Below, one piece after another: positions 43,660 through 45,698 of a stretch of DNA of 45,698 bases. The position numbers and the translations under genes were made by a program. How positions within the stretch are numbered: position 1 is the first letter of the stretch; every line of letters starts with the position of its first letter. Source of the stretch: Firmicutes bacterium CAG:194 (lineage in GTDB: Bacteria; Bacillota; Clostridia; Lachnospirales; Lachnospiraceae); contig HF995251.1 in the NCBI GenBank assembly GCA_000432915.1, positions 53,666 through 99,363 of the forward strand, given 5' to 3'. The notes beneath the pieces were generated by a model. It did not search any database. It saw nothing but the letters and a program-made list of their open reading frames with translations, and was not told where the DNA came from.

Positions 43660-45698
43660 TTATTTCAGCTTTGTTGTTTTATCATATTTTTTCTTTAAAA
43701 GCTTTTTATAAGCAGCCTTCTTTGCCTTTGGCAGCTTGATAACCGCTTTCTTTGCAATTCCCTTGAACGCTGAACTGCCGACAGTTTTCAGTTTTTTTGT
43801 TTTTATGGTCACTGTCTTGAGTTTTTTACATTTGTTAAATGCTTTTTTGCCGATCTTTGTAACCGCTGCCGGTATTGTGATCTTCTTCAAAGCCTTACAA
43901 TTTGCAAAAGCGCCGGCACCGATCTCTGTAACATCTTTGCCAATTGTCACGGAAGAAAGCTTACTACAGCCACTGAATGCATTTTTACCTATTTTCTGAA
44001 CACCTGCTGAAATCTTAACACTTGTCAGTTTCCTGCAATTTTTAAATGCATCCGGTGCAACCGACTCAACCTTATAGGTAATGCCTCCTACCGTAATTGT
44101 CGCCGGAACAGTTATCTTCTTTACATTTTTATCTGCCGGTGCTGTATAAACGACCGTAGGCTGCTTTTCATCCTCACTCACAACCTGATAAGAAGCACCT
44201 GCTTCTGCAGCCGATAATTGTGTACCTGCCTTCGCCGGTTTATTTTCCGGTGTCTTAGCCGGTTCCTGCGAAGGTGTCTTTGAAGGCTCCGAAGCAGGCG
44301 TTTTGGGAGGCTGCGGTGTTGGTACTTTGGACGGTTCCGGTGTTGGCACAGGTGTAGGTGTAGGTGTCGGTTCTGCCGGTGCTGTCTTCTTTTCCCACTT
44401 TGCATAAATTGTTAATGCCACTTTCGTATGAGCAGGTATCGCAGTAATCTGCTTTGTACATTCTTTGTCCGTATACCAGCCAAGGAACGTATAGCCTTCT
44501 CTCTCAATTGCCTGTAATACAATTTCCTCCTCATTATCAAATGGTACATACTTCGGATTTTGCTTATTCACAGAATCCGGTGCTCCATTCAGCTTATAAA
44601 TAACAGCCGGATTTTCCTGCCATTTGGCATAAACTGTAACACCACCTATACCCGGTTTGATTTCTGTAATCGGAATGGTACAAGCCTTATCCGTATACCA
44701 TCCGACAAAGATTGCATCTTCTCTTGTTGCATCTTTCAGTATAATAGGCTCTGTACTATCTGAGCTGAATGAATAAGGATTTGGATTATTTTTGGTAAGT
44801 CCGCCATTCAATTTATAATCGATCGTATTCTTCGTTACAACCTTGCTGACTTTAAATCCGTAACGCTCACCACTTGCATCTGCGTCAATCTGCACTCTGA
44901 CGGTATCACCTTTTACTGTAAACGTCCGGTCATCAAGCTGATCGCCCGTATACTTATACTTCACTGTACTATCTTCTGTCACTACAGTTGCGACACCATT
45001 TACAGCAGCATCTCCATCATACAATAATGATTTTCCATCTTTGTCATACACAAGTATAAAGTCATGATCAGGCTCTACTTCTGTCACAGGATCAAATGTG
45101 ATCTTTATCTCAGATACACCGTCCACATGATAGGTCCAGGAATCTTTTGTATTTGCTTCATAATTATGGGAACCGTCCTCATTATTATTGGTAAACTTCG
45201 TTGGATCCGCAACAATATGCTGTGTAGAATCAACCGTTACATCGAACGGTTTGGTAAATTCAGATCCATCCGTTGCACTACAGATGATAGAAGTTTTTCC
45301 TTTCTTCAGGGCAGTTATCACGTAGGTATTGCTGATCTTATCTTTCTTCTCAACAGAGATCACAGAAGCGTCTCCCGCCTTTATTGTATACTCATCGGAT
45401 GCCTGCTTATTGGATTTTTGTACATCGAAAGTCACAGTGATACTTTCGCCGCCTCTGAGTGCCAGAGAAGTCAGACTACCCGTTTCACCCTCCTTCTGCA
45501 TCACGCAGGTATTGATCGGGCTGATTACCTTAACCTTGCATTCTGCCTTTACATCTCCCGCTTTTGCAGTTATCGTTACCGTACCTTCTGCATTCGCGGT
45601 AATCACACCATTGGCATCTACTTTTGCAATTTTTTCATCACTAGATTCCCATGTGAGCGCATCCAGTACGCTGTCTTCCTTCGTCACATCAGCAGGAA
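43660..45698 (-). CDS. Multidomain surface protein (N-terminus cut by window edge)
   Basis: The frame is open to the right edge; residues PADV precede the first possible internal start, so about 679 residues are visible and the N-terminus is missing. Domains in order: Big_2 (WESSDEKIAKVDANGVITAN), a second Ig-like unit, and a CUB-like domain (EANTKDSWTYHVDGVSEIKI to GERYGFKVSKV). Two InlB/Listeria-Bacteroides repeats follow (FVGWYTDKACT and FLGWYTDKECT, each ending YAKW), then a Pro/Thr/Ser/Lys linker and a BspA-type LRR block with a Lys-rich tail. The last 150 residues strongly resemble the end of the downstream 1969-residue protein. The two genes are 24 nt apart and probably one operon. A role in adhesion is inferred. 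Confidence 0.87.
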   Translation of the reverse strand, partial: PADVTKEDSVLDALTWESSDEKIAKVDANGVITANAEGTVTITAKAGDVKAECKVKVISPINTCVMQKEGETGSLTSLALRGGESITVTFDVQKSNKQASDEYTIKAGDASVISVEKKDKISNTYVITALKKGKTSIICSATDGSEFTKPFDVTVDSTQHIVADPTKFTNNNEDGSHNYEANTKDSWTYHVDGVSEIKITFDPVTEVEPDHDFILVYDKDGKSLLYDGDAAVNGVATVVTEDSTVKYKYTGDQLDDRTFTVKGDTVRVQIDADASGERYGFKVSKVVTKNTIDYKLNGGLTKNNPNPYSFSSDSTEPIILKDATREDAIFVGWYTDKACTIPITEIKPGIGGVTVYAKWQENPAVIYKLNGAPDSVNKQNPKYVPFDNEEEIVLQAIEREGYTFLGWYTDKECTKQITAIPAHTKVALTIYAKWEKKTAPAEPTPTPTPVPTPEPSKVPTPQPPKTPASEPSKTPSQEPAKTPENKPAKAGTQLSAAEAGASYQVVSEDEKQPTVVYTAPADKNVKKITVPATITVGGITYKVESVAPDAFKNCRKLTSVKISAGVQKIGKNAFSGCSKLSSVTIGKDVTEIGAGAFANCKALKKITIPAAVTKIGKKAFNKCKKLKTVTIKTKKLKTVGSSAFKGIAKKAVIKLPKAKKAAYKKLLKKKYDKTTKLK

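Noticed and set aside
37726..45698. LPXTG sorting signals in the two surface proteins
   Set aside because: Both C-termini end in Lys-rich sequence without LPXTG, a hydrophobic helix or a following basic tail.
1..45698. tRNA, rRNA, CRISPR array, insertion sequence or prophage genes
   Set aside because: No clover-leaf, repeat-spacer pattern, transposase or phage-type protein was seen. The repetitive DNA is explained by LRR coding.

Overview
The window reads as chromosome of a motile, low-to-mid GC, Gram-positive gut-type Clostridia, most likely a Lachnospiraceae member near Roseburia/Agathobacter. The reasons are the gene order of the flagellar operon, CodY, an MshEN-type PilB, BspA-like leucine-rich surface proteins and a DUF5057-like protein. 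The genus is inferred from family knowledge; no search was run. Every convincing gene lies on the minus strand, so transcription runs from high to low coordinates.

Right part (45698 to 37726): two large secreted surface proteins in tandem. The upstream one is cut by the window edge and carries Big_2, CUB-like and InlB-type repeats, a Pro/Thr linker and BspA-type LRRs. The second is a 1969-residue BspA-like LRR protein. They share a C-terminal LRR plus Lys-rich module, and a terminator-like hairpin follows.

Middle part (37725 to 18208): a complete-looking type IV pilus assembly operon. It has its own sigma-A-like promoter, with a CodY-box-like sequence in the spacer. The order is pilB, pilC, two tandem major-type pilins, pilD, a pilM-pilN fusion, a pilO-like gene, four pilin-like proteins (three of them very large: 470, about 784 and 775 residues) and a 1618-residue secreted DUF5057-like protein, then a strong terminator. 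No pilT is seen. The last gene contains a run of nine G on its coding strand, a candidate phase-variation tract.

Linker (18207 to 15010): topA and codY, each with its own predicted promoter and terminator-like hairpin.

Left part (15000 to 1): the first half of a fla/che operon: flgB, flgC, fliE, fliF, fliG, fliH, fliI, fliJ, a MotE/YlxF-like gene, fliK, flgD, a TIGR02530-type gene, flgE, motA, motB, fliL and fliM (cut by the left edge). flbD, expected between flgE and motA, is not recognisable. A terminator-like hairpin and a possible second promoter lie there instead.

Taken together, a nutrient-sensing regulator (CodY) sits between a swimming locus and an attachment/pilus locus. The pilus ATPase carries a predicted c-di-GMP-binding domain, which suggests a motile/sessile switch neighbourhood. 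The most novel-looking part is the distal pil operon: giant modular minor pilins plus the DUF5057-like protein, which may form a pilus-tip complex.
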